A stretch of DNA of 64,000 bases. It comes from Saccharicrinis aurantiacus (GTDB lineage: Bacteria; Bacteroidota; Bacteroidia; Bacteroidales; Marinilabiliaceae). The DNA lies in assembly GCF_001660705.2 (NCBI RefSeq), contig NZ_LYBV02000023.1, forward strand, positions 124,001-188,000, read 5' to 3'. Of this stretch, positions 8,896 through 16,946 are shown in pieces. The number at the start of each line of letters is the position of its first letter. The first letter of the stretch is position 1. Under the pieces are notes generated by a model. That model had not been told where the DNA came from and made no database searches. It was given only the letters and a program-made list of their open reading frames with translations. A program made the translations under genes and the position numbers.

Positions 8896-9119
8896 AATAG
8901 GTGAACAATTAATGCATCGGATTTTTTGTTAAAAGGGAATGCCGTTAAAATCGGCAACAGTGCCCGCTACTGTAAGTCTCACGTTCTTAATACAAGAACA
9001 GGCGTTTTACAACATACTCATTACCATTGCCAAGTTGGCGAGAAGGTTTTTGTAAAACAGAGATAAGTCAGGAAACCTGCCTATAGATTATACTAATGAA
9101 ACTTCCGGGATAAGAAGTT
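8896..9119 (+). promoter_or_regulatory. Cobalamin (B12) riboswitch with expression platform
   Basis: The conserved core is readable: AAAAGGGAATgccGTTAAAA (8930-8949), TCGGCAACAGTGCCCGCTAC (8951-8970) followed by TGTAA, and the B12 box AAGTCAGGAAACCTGCC (9065-9081). After the box, AACTTC and GAAGTT (9100-9119) form a small hairpin that probably belongs to the expression platform. The element lies between a good promoter and a TonB-dependent receptor start 107 nt downstream, so it should turn the receptor and following lipoproteins off when adenosyl- or other cobalamins are plentiful. The 5' limit is approximate. Confidence 0.9.
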
Positions 9120-9226
9120 AGTTTGTGACATTGAAATCCACATACTAAAATTACATTGCTTTATTGGCTATAAAGCAGTTATGGCATTCCCTCAGGTTTC
9201 AGTTTATAGATTTTTTTAAACTGATC

Positions 9227-11584
9227 ATGAAGACGAAAACTGTATTACTATTACTTATTTTGTGCATAGGGCATCATCAGCTTAATGCTTCTGACATTAA
9301 AGGAAGAGTGCTGAACAGGCATAAGCAACCACTACCCTATACAACCATCAGTGTAAACCCAGGAGAACTTGGGGCTATTTGCGACAATAATGGAAACTTT
9401 GTATTAGAGAATCTGAAAAATGGCACTTATAATTTAACCATATCCTACCTAGGTTTTAATACCATTAAAAAAACCATCAACCTTAAAAACAAAGACTTAA
9501 ACCTAAGCTTCATCCTTGAAGAAAACGACGAAAATATTGCAGAAGTAAGCGTTACCGCAGATAGGTATGCACGCGAAGTAAAAATGCAAAGTGTGACTGC
9601 CGTTAAAGTTGATCAGCAATTTATTAGCGAAAATGCTTCGGGTAGTTTAATGCAAACGCTGAGTAAAATACCTGGCGTTAGTTCTATTGATGTGGGCTCA
9701 TCGGCTTCAAAGCCGATAATTAGAGGCATGAGTTTTAACCGTGTGGCCGTAATTAATAATGGCGTTAAGTTAGAAGGTCAGCAATGGGGCGAAACACATG
9801 GACTTGAGCTCGATCAGTATGCCATTGAAAATGTAAAGGTGATAAAAGGCCCTGCCTCTATTCAATTTGGTAGCGATGCCTTGGCCGGTGTTATTGAAAT
9901 ATTGCCCTCAAACATACCTGCTCCCAATAGTATGGTTGGCGAGGTGAAATTAATAGGTAAAACCAACAACGACCTTGTAGGAACTAGCTTTTTAATTAAG
10001 CAACGTAAAAACCAATATTACTATACTTTGCGAGCCACTTATCTCGACTTTGCTGATTTGATGGTTCCTAAAGATTCTATTGAATACAACACCTACAATC
10101 TTATCCTTAACAACAATGTAAAAAACACGGCTGGACGCGAGGCTGCCATCACAACGGAAATAGGCAAACTGTTTGATCGGGGCAACACATCGTTTCAAAT
10201 CTCAAACCTCTATCGAAAAACGGGCTTTTATGCCGATGCCTTTGGGGTGGAAATTAGAACACAAATTCCCATAGATCATGATGCAAGTAAACGCGATATC
10301 CAAATTCCGTATCAAATGGTAAATCACTTTCGAGTTTCGAACCATACGAGCATAAATTATGGCGAAAACCAGCTAAATACCAATATTGCCTATCAAAATA
10401 ACATCCATAACGATTACGATCACCTTACGGATATTACAGGAAAAACTCAGGTGTTTCCGGATGATCACCTCAGTACCGGACTGCAACTACATACCCTATC
10501 GGCCAATGCCAATTATAAAATAAAGTGGAGCACTGCTACACTAACTTCTGGCTTTAGCGGGCAGTACATTAAAAACCTGCGCAGTGGTTTTAACTTTAAC
10601 ATACCTGCCTACGAAAAGGCAATTGGTGGCATTTTTACGCACTACCAAAAACAACTGCGATCCGAAACTTTTTTTGATGCAGGATTACGTTATGATTACG
10701 GATTTATTGATGTGGAAGAATACATTAATCCGCGTAACCAAAACGAAACGGATTCCATATTATCTACACCTATAAATCGCAACTTTAGCAGTATTACAGG
10801 TACCATTGGTATATCAAGTCAATTGAGCGAGAAGCTTCATGGCAAGGCCAGTTTTGGCAAAAGCTTTCGCGTTCCGTCAATACGAGAACTGAGTGCCTAT
10901 GGTATGATTTGGAGCTCGGCACGCTTCGAAATAGGTAATCCTGACCTGAACCCAGAAGAGGTGTATCAGCTTGATGGGGAATTGAGTTTTCTAAGTGAAT
11001 ATATCGACCTTACAGGAGGTGCTTTCTATAGCTACTTTTCTAATTATATTTTTCCGCATCCTAGCGGTGGATTTAACGATATAGTGGGTGCCGGACAAGT
11101 TTACAATTACCAAGAGACGGAAGCAATTAGAACTGGTGGCGAGCTTAGTTTATTTGTTAAGCCCACTGCTAATTTGGGTTTTGATGTTTTGGCCGAATAT
11201 GTATATGCCTTAAATCTGGATAACAATGCACCGCTACCGTTTACACCGCCTTTAAGTGTGGATGCATCTGTAAATTATAAAATCAAGTTATCTAAAACCA
11301 GAGCGTATTTGCTCAATACCTTTTTAGGCGCCAAGCATATGGCCGAACAAACACGTGTGGTACAAAACGAGGTTCCTGGCAATATTACCAATGCATCTAC
11401 CATTGTATACTTGGGTGTAAGTGGCAAACTTGGAACTAAAAGTCAATCGCCTGATTTTATGCTGCGTGTAGATAATTTATTAAACACCGAATATTACAAT
11501 CACCTAAGTATATACCGACGCATTAACATGCCCGAAGCAGGGCGCAACATACAACTAACAGTTAATATTCCATTCGGAAACTAA
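9227..11584 (+). CDS. TonB-dependent receptor under cobalamin riboswitch control
   Basis: 785 residues from ATG 9227, chosen because a signal peptide (KTKTVLLLLILCIGHHQLNA) follows directly. The upstream in-frame ATG at 9164 would add 21 residues ahead of it. Domains: carboxypeptidase-D-like regulatory domain (about 22-105), plug (about 120-235, with PGVSSIDVG and ISKPIIRGMSFNRV-type strands), then a 22-strand barrel ending in an aromatic-rich C-terminal strand. Riboswitch control suggests a BtuB-like cobalamin receptor or a receptor for cobalt or another metal complex. The two following His-rich lipoproteins favour metal involvement. Substrate identity is inferred. Confidence 0.87.
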   Translation: MKTKTVLLLLILCIGHHQLNASDIKGRVLNRHKQPLPYTTISVNPGELGAICDNNGNFVLENLKNGTYNLTISYLGFNTIKKTINLKNKDLNLSFILEENDENIAEVSVTADRYAREVKMQSVTAVKVDQQFISENASGSLMQTLSKIPGVSSIDVGSSASKPIIRGMSFNRVAVINNGVKLEGQQWGETHGLELDQYAIENVKVIKGPASIQFGSDALAGVIEILPSNIPAPNSMVGEVKLIGKTNNDLVGTSFLIKQRKNQYYYTLRATYLDFADLMVPKDSIEYNTYNLILNNNVKNTAGREAAITTEIGKLFDRGNTSFQISNLYRKTGFYADAFGVEIRTQIPIDHDASKRDIQIPYQMVNHFRVSNHTSINYGENQLNTNIAYQNNIHNDYDHLTDITGKTQVFPDDHLSTGLQLHTLSANANYKIKWSTATLTSGFSGQYIKNLRSGFNFNIPAYEKAIGGIFTHYQKQLRSETFFDAGLRYDYGFIDVEEYINPRNQNETDSILSTPINRNFSSITGTIGISSQLSEKLHGKASFGKSFRVPSIRELSAYGMIWSSARFEIGNPDLNPEEVYQLDGELSFLSEYIDLTGGAFYSYFSNYIFPHPSGGFNDIVGAGQVYNYQETEAIRTGGELSLFVKPTANLGFDVLAEYVYALNLDNNAPLPFTPPLSVDASVNYKIKLSKTRAYLLNTFLGAKHMAEQTRVVQNEVPGNITNASTIVYLGVSGKLGTKSQSPDFMLRVDNLLNTEYYNHLSIYRRINMPEAGRNIQLTVNIPFGN

Positions 11585-11610
11585 TAGATAATCATAATTA
11601 ATAAACAAAC

Positions 11611-12423
11611 ATGAAAAATTTTAAATCACTGGGCCTATTCGTAGCTATTGCTGCGTTAACATTCACATCGTGTGAAAAAGAAGACAATACCAAACAAGCT
11701 CTACACCCTGTTATTTCTGAATTTAGCGTTGGCGCAGAGATAGGCGATGGCGCAGAAATTCCTCTTGGCGGACAAGTATCATTTACTTTTAATGTAGAGA
11801 TGGAAACTGAAGACAGAATTATCAGTTACCATGTTGAAATGCATAGCGAGGCAGCTACTGAAGCAGATGAATTTAAAGTTATTGATGAAACCTTTGAAGT
11901 TGCTGAATTACGAAATACGCATATTCACGATCATTTTGCGGTTCCTACAGATGCGCCACTTGGCGCCTACCACTTTCATGTAAAAGTTACTAGTAAAGAT
12001 GGTTACGAATCAGAAGTAGGTCAAGAGTTAAAAGTAATTGCCAACCCAGCCTTACCTATTATCTCAAACTTTTCGATTGAAGATGAATCTGGTGCACCTA
12101 AAAAAGACTTTAAAAAGGGCGATGTAATAGTTGTTAAGTTTACTGCCGAAGCAACAGAGGGAAGTACCTTAGATCATTTCGCATTAGAGATTCACGACGA
12201 GCCTAAATCGGGTGAGTTAGAGGATGAATTTAAACAAGTTGATGGTGAATTTACTACTGACACTGAAGGTACAACTGTTAAAGGTGAAACTAAGGTAAAT
12301 GTAGTACACAAGGTGACCATTAACGAAGTTGGTGAAGCGGGCATAAACCACTTCCACCTGCATGTTTACGATAATAAAAATAACGGATCTGCCGCAACCG
12401 ATAAATTAACCATCAATGAATAA
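11611..12423 (+). CDS. DUF4625 lipoprotein, two tandem domains, His-rich
   Basis: 270 residues with a lipobox (LTFTSC-E, lipidated Cys near residue 21). Two homologous DUF4625-type beta-sandwich repeats are visible: HPVISEFSVGAEIGDGAEIP (from residue ~32) and PIISNFSIEDESGAPKKDFK (from ~150). Each ends in a His-containing strand pair (HIHDHF and GAYHFHVKV; GINHFHLHVYD). It follows the riboswitch-controlled receptor by 26 bp and overlaps the next gene by 8 bp, so all three share the transcript. Likely a surface or periplasmic ligand- or metal-binding partner of the receptor, analogous in position to BtuG/BtuH lipoproteins but unrelated in sequence as far as can be seen. Confidence 0.78.
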   Translation: MKNFKSLGLFVAIAALTFTSCEKEDNTKQALHPVISEFSVGAEIGDGAEIPLGGQVSFTFNVEMETEDRIISYHVEMHSEAATEADEFKVIDETFEVAELRNTHIHDHFAVPTDAPLGAYHFHVKVTSKDGYESEVGQELKVIANPALPIISNFSIEDESGAPKKDFKKGDVIVVKFTAEATEGSTLDHFALEIHDEPKSGELEDEFKQVDGEFTTDTEGTTVKGETKVNVVHKVTINEVGEAGINHFHLHVYDNKNNGSAATDKLTINE

Positions 12424-12877
12424 GTTTATAATCAGTACGCTATTTGCAGGCATCCTATTATTAGGAGCCTGCTCTGAGGACAAAGAAGAGTTTGACACTG
12501 AGGCTCCAACTATAACAGTTGAGTATCCGGCCCCTTGTGCCATTGAAAAATTTGGCGATATGATTCGCCTAAAAGCCAATTTAAGCGACAACGAAGGTTT
12601 AGGAAGTTATAAGTTGAATATTCACCACAACTTCGACCACCATACACATGGCAACCACCAAGAGGTTTGTCAGATGGATGAGATAAAGACAGCCACAAAT
12701 CCGTTTTTAAAAGACTGGTCGGCTAATTTACCTAACGAAAAGTCAATGGTGCTTGATACCTCATTTCAGTTACCTGCCGATATGCAAGGTGGCGATTACC
12801 ATGCTTTATTATATGTAACCGATATTAACGGTAACCAAAGTTGGACAGGTATTAGTATTAAGATAATTGAAAACTAA
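12416..12877 (+). CDS. DUF4625 lipoprotein, single domain, His-rich
   Basis: 153 residues, lipobox LLLGAC-S with Cys at 19. It has one DUF4625-like domain (PTITVEYPAPCAIEKFGD, and SLGSYKLN-like strands). A striking histidine cluster, HHNFDHHTHGNHQEVC near residues 70-85, looks able to bind divalent metal. GGDYHALLYVTDINGNQSW closes the fold. The start codon lies inside the end of the preceding gene (8-bp overlap), which implies translational coupling. A terminator follows about 100 bp downstream. Proposed: second binding lipoprotein of the riboswitch-controlled uptake system. Confidence 0.76.
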   Translation: MNKFIISTLFAGILLLGACSEDKEEFDTEAPTITVEYPAPCAIEKFGDMIRLKANLSDNEGLGSYKLNIHHNFDHHTHGNHQEVCQMDEIKTATNPFLKDWSANLPNEKSMVLDTSFQLPADMQGGDYHALLYVTDINGNQSWTGISIKIIEN

Positions 12878-12973
12878 TAGAAGAGGTAAATGATTAGTGG
12901 TAAGTTATAAATTGACTTACTCCCTTGCCGTTAAATTACTTGATACTTGCTATTGTACAGCATAAAATAAACT

Positions 12974-13008
12974 AAGCCCATTGCAACACAAAAGCAATGG
13001 GCTTTTTT
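12974..13008 (+). terminator. Intrinsic terminator of the riboswitch operon
   Basis: AAGCCCATTGC (12974-12984) and GCAATGGGCTT (12994-13004) form an 11-bp perfect stem with a 9-nt loop, followed by TTTT. It lies between the second DUF4625 gene and the next + strand gene and overlaps an upstream in-frame ATG (12997) of the latter. That supports the later start at 13033. Confidence 0.88.
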
Positions 13009-13032
13009 ACGAATAATACTTACTTTAGCAGC

Positions 13033-13629
13033 ATGACATCATTTGACTTTAGCAATCAAAACCATATTGTATTTTCCATTCTGGCTATCATTATTGTAGT
13101 CCTTATATTTTTATTACTGCGCTATAAAACCATTGCTTTCCTGAAGGAAAGAAAGGTAAAAAAACGCTTCGAACGAGGGAACAAACTCGAACTGCAAGCC
13201 AAGTCTTTTCTGAAAAGTAAAGGATATACGGTGGTAGATTATCAAAGCACCTACCAACATAAATACCGTGTGGATGGAGTGACCTATACCTCAGAAATTG
13301 AACCCGACTATATTGTAAAAAAGAACGGCAAAAAATATATTGTTGAAGTTAAAAGTGGTACTTCGGCCATTAGCGTGCGTAACAGAAATACCCGCAGGCA
13401 ATTGTTAGAGTATGATTATGTGGTTGAAAACGATGGTGTTTTTCTATTGGATATGGAGAATCGTAATTTACAACTCATCGAATTTAAACCCAAGGGTGAA
13501 AAACGTGCTAACAAATTGATTAAAGCCATAATAATATTGGCGATAATTGGAATAGCTATTCCCTATTGGCAAGTTAAAGTAGCCATCGGTGCTATTTTAG
13601 CTTTGGCCTTTTTTAAGGATCGGTTTTAG
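13033..13629 (+). CDS. Membrane-anchored PD-(D/E)XK nuclease-like protein
   Basis: 198 residues from ATG 13033; the earlier ATG 12997 lies in the terminator hairpin. Order: membrane helix (residues 11-30), basic linker, nuclease-like domain (about 50-145), then one or two C-terminal hydrophobic helices (about 155-190). The catalytic pattern of the superfamily is visible: E54, D92 in EPDYIV, E105-V-K107 in YIVEVKSG, and Q123 in RRQLLEYD. The active site would face the cytoplasm between the membrane segments. Family members include Mrr/RecB-like and restriction-type nucleases; this one has no methyltransferase or helicase partner. Function unknown. Confidence 0.72.
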   Translation: MTSFDFSNQNHIVFSILAIIIVVLIFLLLRYKTIAFLKERKVKKRFERGNKLELQAKSFLKSKGYTVVDYQSTYQHKYRVDGVTYTSEIEPDYIVKKNGKKYIVEVKSGTSAISVRNRNTRRQLLEYDYVVENDGVFLLDMENRNLQLIEFKPKGEKRANKLIKAIIILAIIGIAIPYWQVKVAIGAILALAFFKDRF

Positions 13630-13644
13630 ATAGATATCAGTAAA

Positions 13645-14370
13645 CTAATCCTTGCTCAAAATTCGATAAGTCTCTAACTCATCGTAAGGTTTAAAGCCTA
13701 GTCGCTTATAAATTGACTCGCCCATTGCAGAAGCATGTAAAACACACTTATCGGCTTTATTCAATTTCGCTTCTTTTAGCAAACGTTCTGTGATACTTTT
13801 GCCAATTCCCTTGCCTCTTCCTTCGGGCAAAGTTCCTATCATATGCAAACCTGCAATATTATCTGAATCAAAGAAAACCATACCACAACCTAGGCTAACG
13901 GCATCTTCTTTATAGATGAAAAGCCGGATGGCATCAGCATGCTGTACAATACTGTATATAACTTTGGGGTCTACTCTATAACCGAAACAATTTGATGCTG
14001 TTTGAGCAAAGCTAAAAGAATCTGCTTCACTTTCTACTGGTTTGATATGGGCATCAACATTTAAATCATTTGAGATTATACTTAAATCAAGCGCCATATT
14101 GCGTTGCTTCATCATAAACTGCAAATTCGGATTGTCATCCTGAATGCTTCCTTTTTCAAGGGCAATAATTTCGGGCAATTTCCCTTCCTGACTTAAACAA
14201 ATAAGCTCATTAAGTAATCCATCATCGCCACTTAATTTAAATATGCGATTGGGCCAATCAGAATCACCCATAGATACGGCGCAGTAATACTCAGTTTTTA
14301 CAAGTTTATTGGTGATAGTGCCAACTAACTCCCATAGCTGGTATAAGTTATTTATGATTTGTTGATTCAT
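13645..14370 (-). CDS. GNAT-family N-acetyltransferase
   Basis: 241 residues from ATG 14370 (MNQQIINNLYQL). A longer open frame to 14529 reads into intergenic repeat sequence and is not believed. The C-terminal half carries the acetyl-CoA-binding motif GTLPEGRGKGIGKSITERLL (R/Q-x-x-G-x-G/A type), preceded by a beta-bulge strand IAGLHMIG and followed by CVLHASAMGESIYKRLGFKP. The N-terminal ~110 residues are a divergent half seen in two-domain GNATs. It is convergent with the nuclease-like gene (15 bp apart). Substrate unknown; probably cytosolic. Confidence 0.83.
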   Translation of the reverse strand: MNQQIINNLYQLWELVGTITNKLVKTEYYCAVSMGDSDWPNRIFKLSGDDGLLNELICLSQEGKLPEIIALEKGSIQDDNPNLQFMMKQRNMALDLSIISNDLNVDAHIKPVESEADSFSFAQTASNCFGYRVDPKVIYSIVQHADAIRLFIYKEDAVSLGCGMVFFDSDNIAGLHMIGTLPEGRGKGIGKSITERLLKEAKLNKADKCVLHASAMGESIYKRLGFKPYDELETYRILSKD

Positions 14371-14505
14371 CGTTACTTGTATGTAGCAATTCTTATATGG
14401 GTTAGTTTTAAGATGGAAAGTTAATTTCAAATTGAACAATGCGGAAATAAACGCCAAATATCTGAAGCTATTTTTTTTTACGGAAGCCAATAAATATAGG
14501 TCGGG

Positions 14506-14613
14506 CAAGCCTACCCATACCCCGAGCAAAGCTTACCCTATCCCAGAGCAAGCCTTACCAGGCATCAAGCAATCACTTACCAAGCATGTAGCAATGCCTA
14601 CCTATACCCAAAG
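14506..14613. repeat. Array of five degenerate 21-22-bp direct repeats
   Basis: Units start with CAA and carry a TTACC or CTACC core: 14506-14526, 14527-14548, 14549-14569, 14570-14591 and 14592-14613 (lengths 21, 22, 21, 22, 22). A sixth, decayed unit may follow. Unit 2 (CAAAGCTTACCCTATCCCAG) resembles a unit at 34235 (CAAAGCTTAGCCATTCCATA), so the family is dispersed. There are no constant repeats with unique spacers, so this is not a CRISPR array. Confidence 0.6.
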
Positions 14614-14729
14614 CATAGCAAGCATTGAAGTGGCTTTATATAGCGAGCGTGACTCCCGCGACTAAGGAAGCGACTCTAGCTTAGCTGTAATGCCTGTTTT
14701 TTTACTTTTGATTTTTCTTATTTATTGTT

Positions 14730-14770
14730 GCGCCTTGAGATTCCTTCGTGCCTCGGAATGACGAGGCGCT
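14730..14770. repeat. REP-like palindromic repeat, copy 2
   Basis: The outer stem GCGCCT/AGGCGC and inner stem ATTCC/GGAAT enclose CGTGCCTC. The left side, GCGCCTTGAGAT followed by CTTC, matches 549-569. It belongs to the same family as the element near 525-583. Confidence 0.55.
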
Positions 14771-14949
14771 TTGTTTTACTTCTTGCTTTACCCTCACTCA
14801 GCAAAGCGTCTCGCTTCGTTGTCCTTCTCAGGCCTCTGGCCAGCTAAATGAAAATGCTGATATATAAGTTTTGTACAAAACAAAGGCGAGAAGCTATGCC
14901 GAACTTATACTTTGGTGCTTAGCTGAGCGAGGGGCACCATTACACCTTA

Positions 14950-15906
14950 TTAATATATGCCAATACTTTTTATAAATATCTCATTTTCATATGGGCTTAA
15001 TCCTATTTTTGTACCATATGTTCTAAAATCAACTTCAAAACCCGATGTTTTTATATATTCTTTTAAAGCATCACCTTGATATTCTAAAACACCATTTATT
15101 GTTAAATATAGCGTAGTATCTTTCGATATGCAAAAGTCGACTAAATTTACATCTCCTACGTTTTCTTTTAGGCCTTGAGATTTACCTGCCACTATACTTT
15201 CTGTAACAAAAGGTAATTTAGTATCAAATGAATATGTTTTTATGCGATAATTCACATCTTTCTGGTCTGGGTATATTTGTAACCGAAGGTAAGCCAAACA
15301 TTTACTTCCTTTAGATTTTGTAAAGTGAAACGATAGGTAATAATAATCATTAATACTTTCAAACCTTTGGGTTAACCCAATATAGGTCGATATTCCCATC
15401 GGAATATTTCGGTATGGTTGAAACATAGGAGAGGAAATAGCTGCATTCATGTGATTATTAGTGTTCTTCACATTCAAGCGACCATCCTGAAAATAGGTAT
15501 GCGTACTTTTGTTGTTTCCAATAAAGCCTGATAAGCTATTTTTACTGAAATCTGCAAGTATCGGAACAACTTGAATTTTAATATGAAAGTTTTCAATTTT
15601 ACCGTTATGATGTTTTTCTACAGTAATTTGGCACACTTTTTCACTTTTGCCAATGGGTGCTGTCCAAATAGCCTTTAAACCAATATTACTTTCAAATTTA
15701 CCACTAGTTGATTTCCATTTGTAGGTAGTAAGACTATCGACCTGAATATCTAAAAAAGATAAATTAATCGTTTCGCCTGGACTAACAAAATTTCTATTTG
15801 TAATTATTAATGGCGTCTTTGTTATTGATGTTGTTTCTTTCAGACTACTACATTTAATTAATGATAGTGTAATAATCAATAGATTAATTAGAAATACTTT
15901 TTTCAT
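14950..15906 (-). CDS. Uncharacterised lipoprotein
   Basis: 318 residues from ATG 15906 (MKKVFLINLLIITLSLIKCS, lipobox with Cys about residue 19). The frame continues upstream to 15981, but without a signal sequence at that start. Residues about 35-125 resemble an Ig-like/PKD fold (TYKWKSTSGKF and TAPIGKSEKVCQITVEK). Residues 140-318 look like a beta-sandwich (LNVKNTNNHMNAAIS, TLYLTINGVLEYQGD, FEVDFRTYGTKIGLSP), possibly lectin/LamG-like. No catalytic motif was seen. It stands alone between non-coding regions. Function unknown; probably periplasmic or surface exposed. Confidence 0.6.
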   Translation of the reverse strand: MKKVFLINLLIITLSLIKCSSLKETTSITKTPLIITNRNFVSPGETINLSFLDIQVDSLTTYKWKSTSGKFESNIGLKAIWTAPIGKSEKVCQITVEKHHNGKIENFHIKIQVVPILADFSKNSLSGFIGNNKSTHTYFQDGRLNVKNTNNHMNAAISSPMFQPYRNIPMGISTYIGLTQRFESINDYYYLSFHFTKSKGSKCLAYLRLQIYPDQKDVNYRIKTYSFDTKLPFVTESIVAGKSQGLKENVGDVNLVDFCISKDTTLYLTINGVLEYQGDALKEYIKTSGFEVDFRTYGTKIGLSPYENEIFIKSIGIY

Positions 15907-16241
15907 AGACTTAATTTTCTTGTTTTTAATAATTTTAGGTAACGTTAACTGAGTTGAATCTGCAAGCGATTTAAAAAGCAAACTGACAAAAATACCGCAT
16001 ATTCTATATATACCCTTTGATGTTTCTATAAGTTATTAGCTGTAAACTGCTAATGAAAATAGATAATTTAAATTTAAATACAAGCACTTATGTTCTATTT
16101 ACATTGATATTAAACTAAAGGTTTAGAAGTAAAATACTGAGATGTAACCATCCGTATTAAGTTTAAGGTCTCCGCCCAAAATAAATTGGTTTGATTTATC
16201 ACATAGTAATATTAACCAACCAAATGATAGCAGGGGAATCT
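15907..16241. other. Intergenic region, nothing recognised
   Basis: 335 bp of AT-rich sequence upstream of the lipoprotein gene and downstream of the next leftward gene. It probably holds the lipoprotein promoter. No hairpin with a T-run, repeat or small gene stood out. Confidence 0.5.
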
Positions 16242-16760
16242 TTATTGAATTGTACCACCTAACCAATTTATTTGAAAGATCCCATCTGATAATCGCGTAT
16301 AATAAATATCAGACCCACTAGGTCCAAATGTTTCAAAAATTGCAGTATTATCTTTTACATAAACTGGAGAATGAATCTTTGTCAGCGAAACATGAGGATT
16401 ATTCAATGTCTTTGTACAAGTAATAATTCTTTTTAATGATTTATTGTCCTGAAATATTTCAATTATGTCGCCTTTATCGGTTACAAAACCAATTGTTTGT
16501 TTTGAATTAGAGATACCTTTAAGGAGGTTTCTATAATCGCCAATATCAAAATACTCTGGTTTTTGGATGATTTCAATTTTTGTCGAGTCTAGTAAGAGTA
16601 TAAATAAAAAATCATATTTATTTACTAGTCCCGAAATATTATCCGAAGATTCTAACTCTAGAATCACTTCATTATGACTAACAAACTGTGGCTCCCCTAC
16701 AGTCTGCCCATAAACAGCAATCTGCAAAGCAATAAATATAATTAACAAAGACTTTTTCAT
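16242..16760 (-). CDS. Secreted hypothetical protein
   Basis: 172 residues with a clear signal peptide (MKKSLLIIFIALQIAVYGQ, cleavage near residue 19). The mature part is predicted mostly beta with no recognised family. Segments such as YDFLFILLLDSTKIEIIQKP and IFETFGPSGSDIYYTRLSDG suggest a small propeller-like or sandwich domain. It stands alone, about 190 bp downstream of nothing obvious on its own strand. Function unknown. It is called real because of the signal peptide and its length free of competing frames. Confidence 0.55.
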   Translation of the reverse strand: MKKSLLIIFIALQIAVYGQTVGEPQFVSHNEVILELESSDNISGLVNKYDFLFILLLDSTKIEIIQKPEYFDIGDYRNLLKGISNSKQTIGFVTDKGDIIEIFQDNKSLKRIITCTKTLNNPHVSLTKIHSPVYVKDNTAIFETFGPSGSDIYYTRLSDGIFQINWLGGTIQ

Positions 16761-16946
16761 AGTTCTCTTTTAGCGATATTGTATTAGTTCTGGCAATTTC
16801 CTGATACCTCTTCACAATACAAAACAACAGTAAGTGCTCCATAATCACCCCTCTAATTAATATACGTATCGGTAAGGATATATTAATTGGCTATGAAAAT
16901 AGTAAAACTTCTATTAAATTCAGCTTTAAAGCTTCATTTCGGGATA

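Larger units (their letters stand above)
14371..14949. other. Non-coding repeat-rich intergenic region
   Basis: No supportable gene in 579 bp. It holds an array of degenerate 21-22-bp units (14506-14613), a REP-like hairpin (14730-14770), a perfect 14-bp palindrome GTTTTGTACAAAAC (14868-14881) inside a wider TATAAGTT/AACTTATA inverted repeat (14863-14909), and a GGTGC/GCACC hairpin near 14920-14938 just downstream of the next leftward gene. A short open frame across the array is a by-product of the repeats. Confidence 0.6.

Noticed and set aside
9164-9226. Upstream ATG start for the riboswitch-controlled receptor
   Set aside because: The signal peptide begins at ATG 9227. The extra 21 residues have no signal-peptide logic.
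12997-13032. Upstream ATG start for the PD-(D/E)XK protein
   Set aside because: It lies within the second arm and T-run of the preceding operon's terminator.
14506-14613. Possible CRISPR array
   Set aside because: Units are contiguous, divergent and only 21-22 bp, with no constant repeat or spacer distinction and no cas genes.
14432-14665. 77-residue open frame on the + strand
   Set aside because: It spans the degenerate 21-22-bp array. Its Thr/Pro/Gln-rich translation is a product of the repeats.
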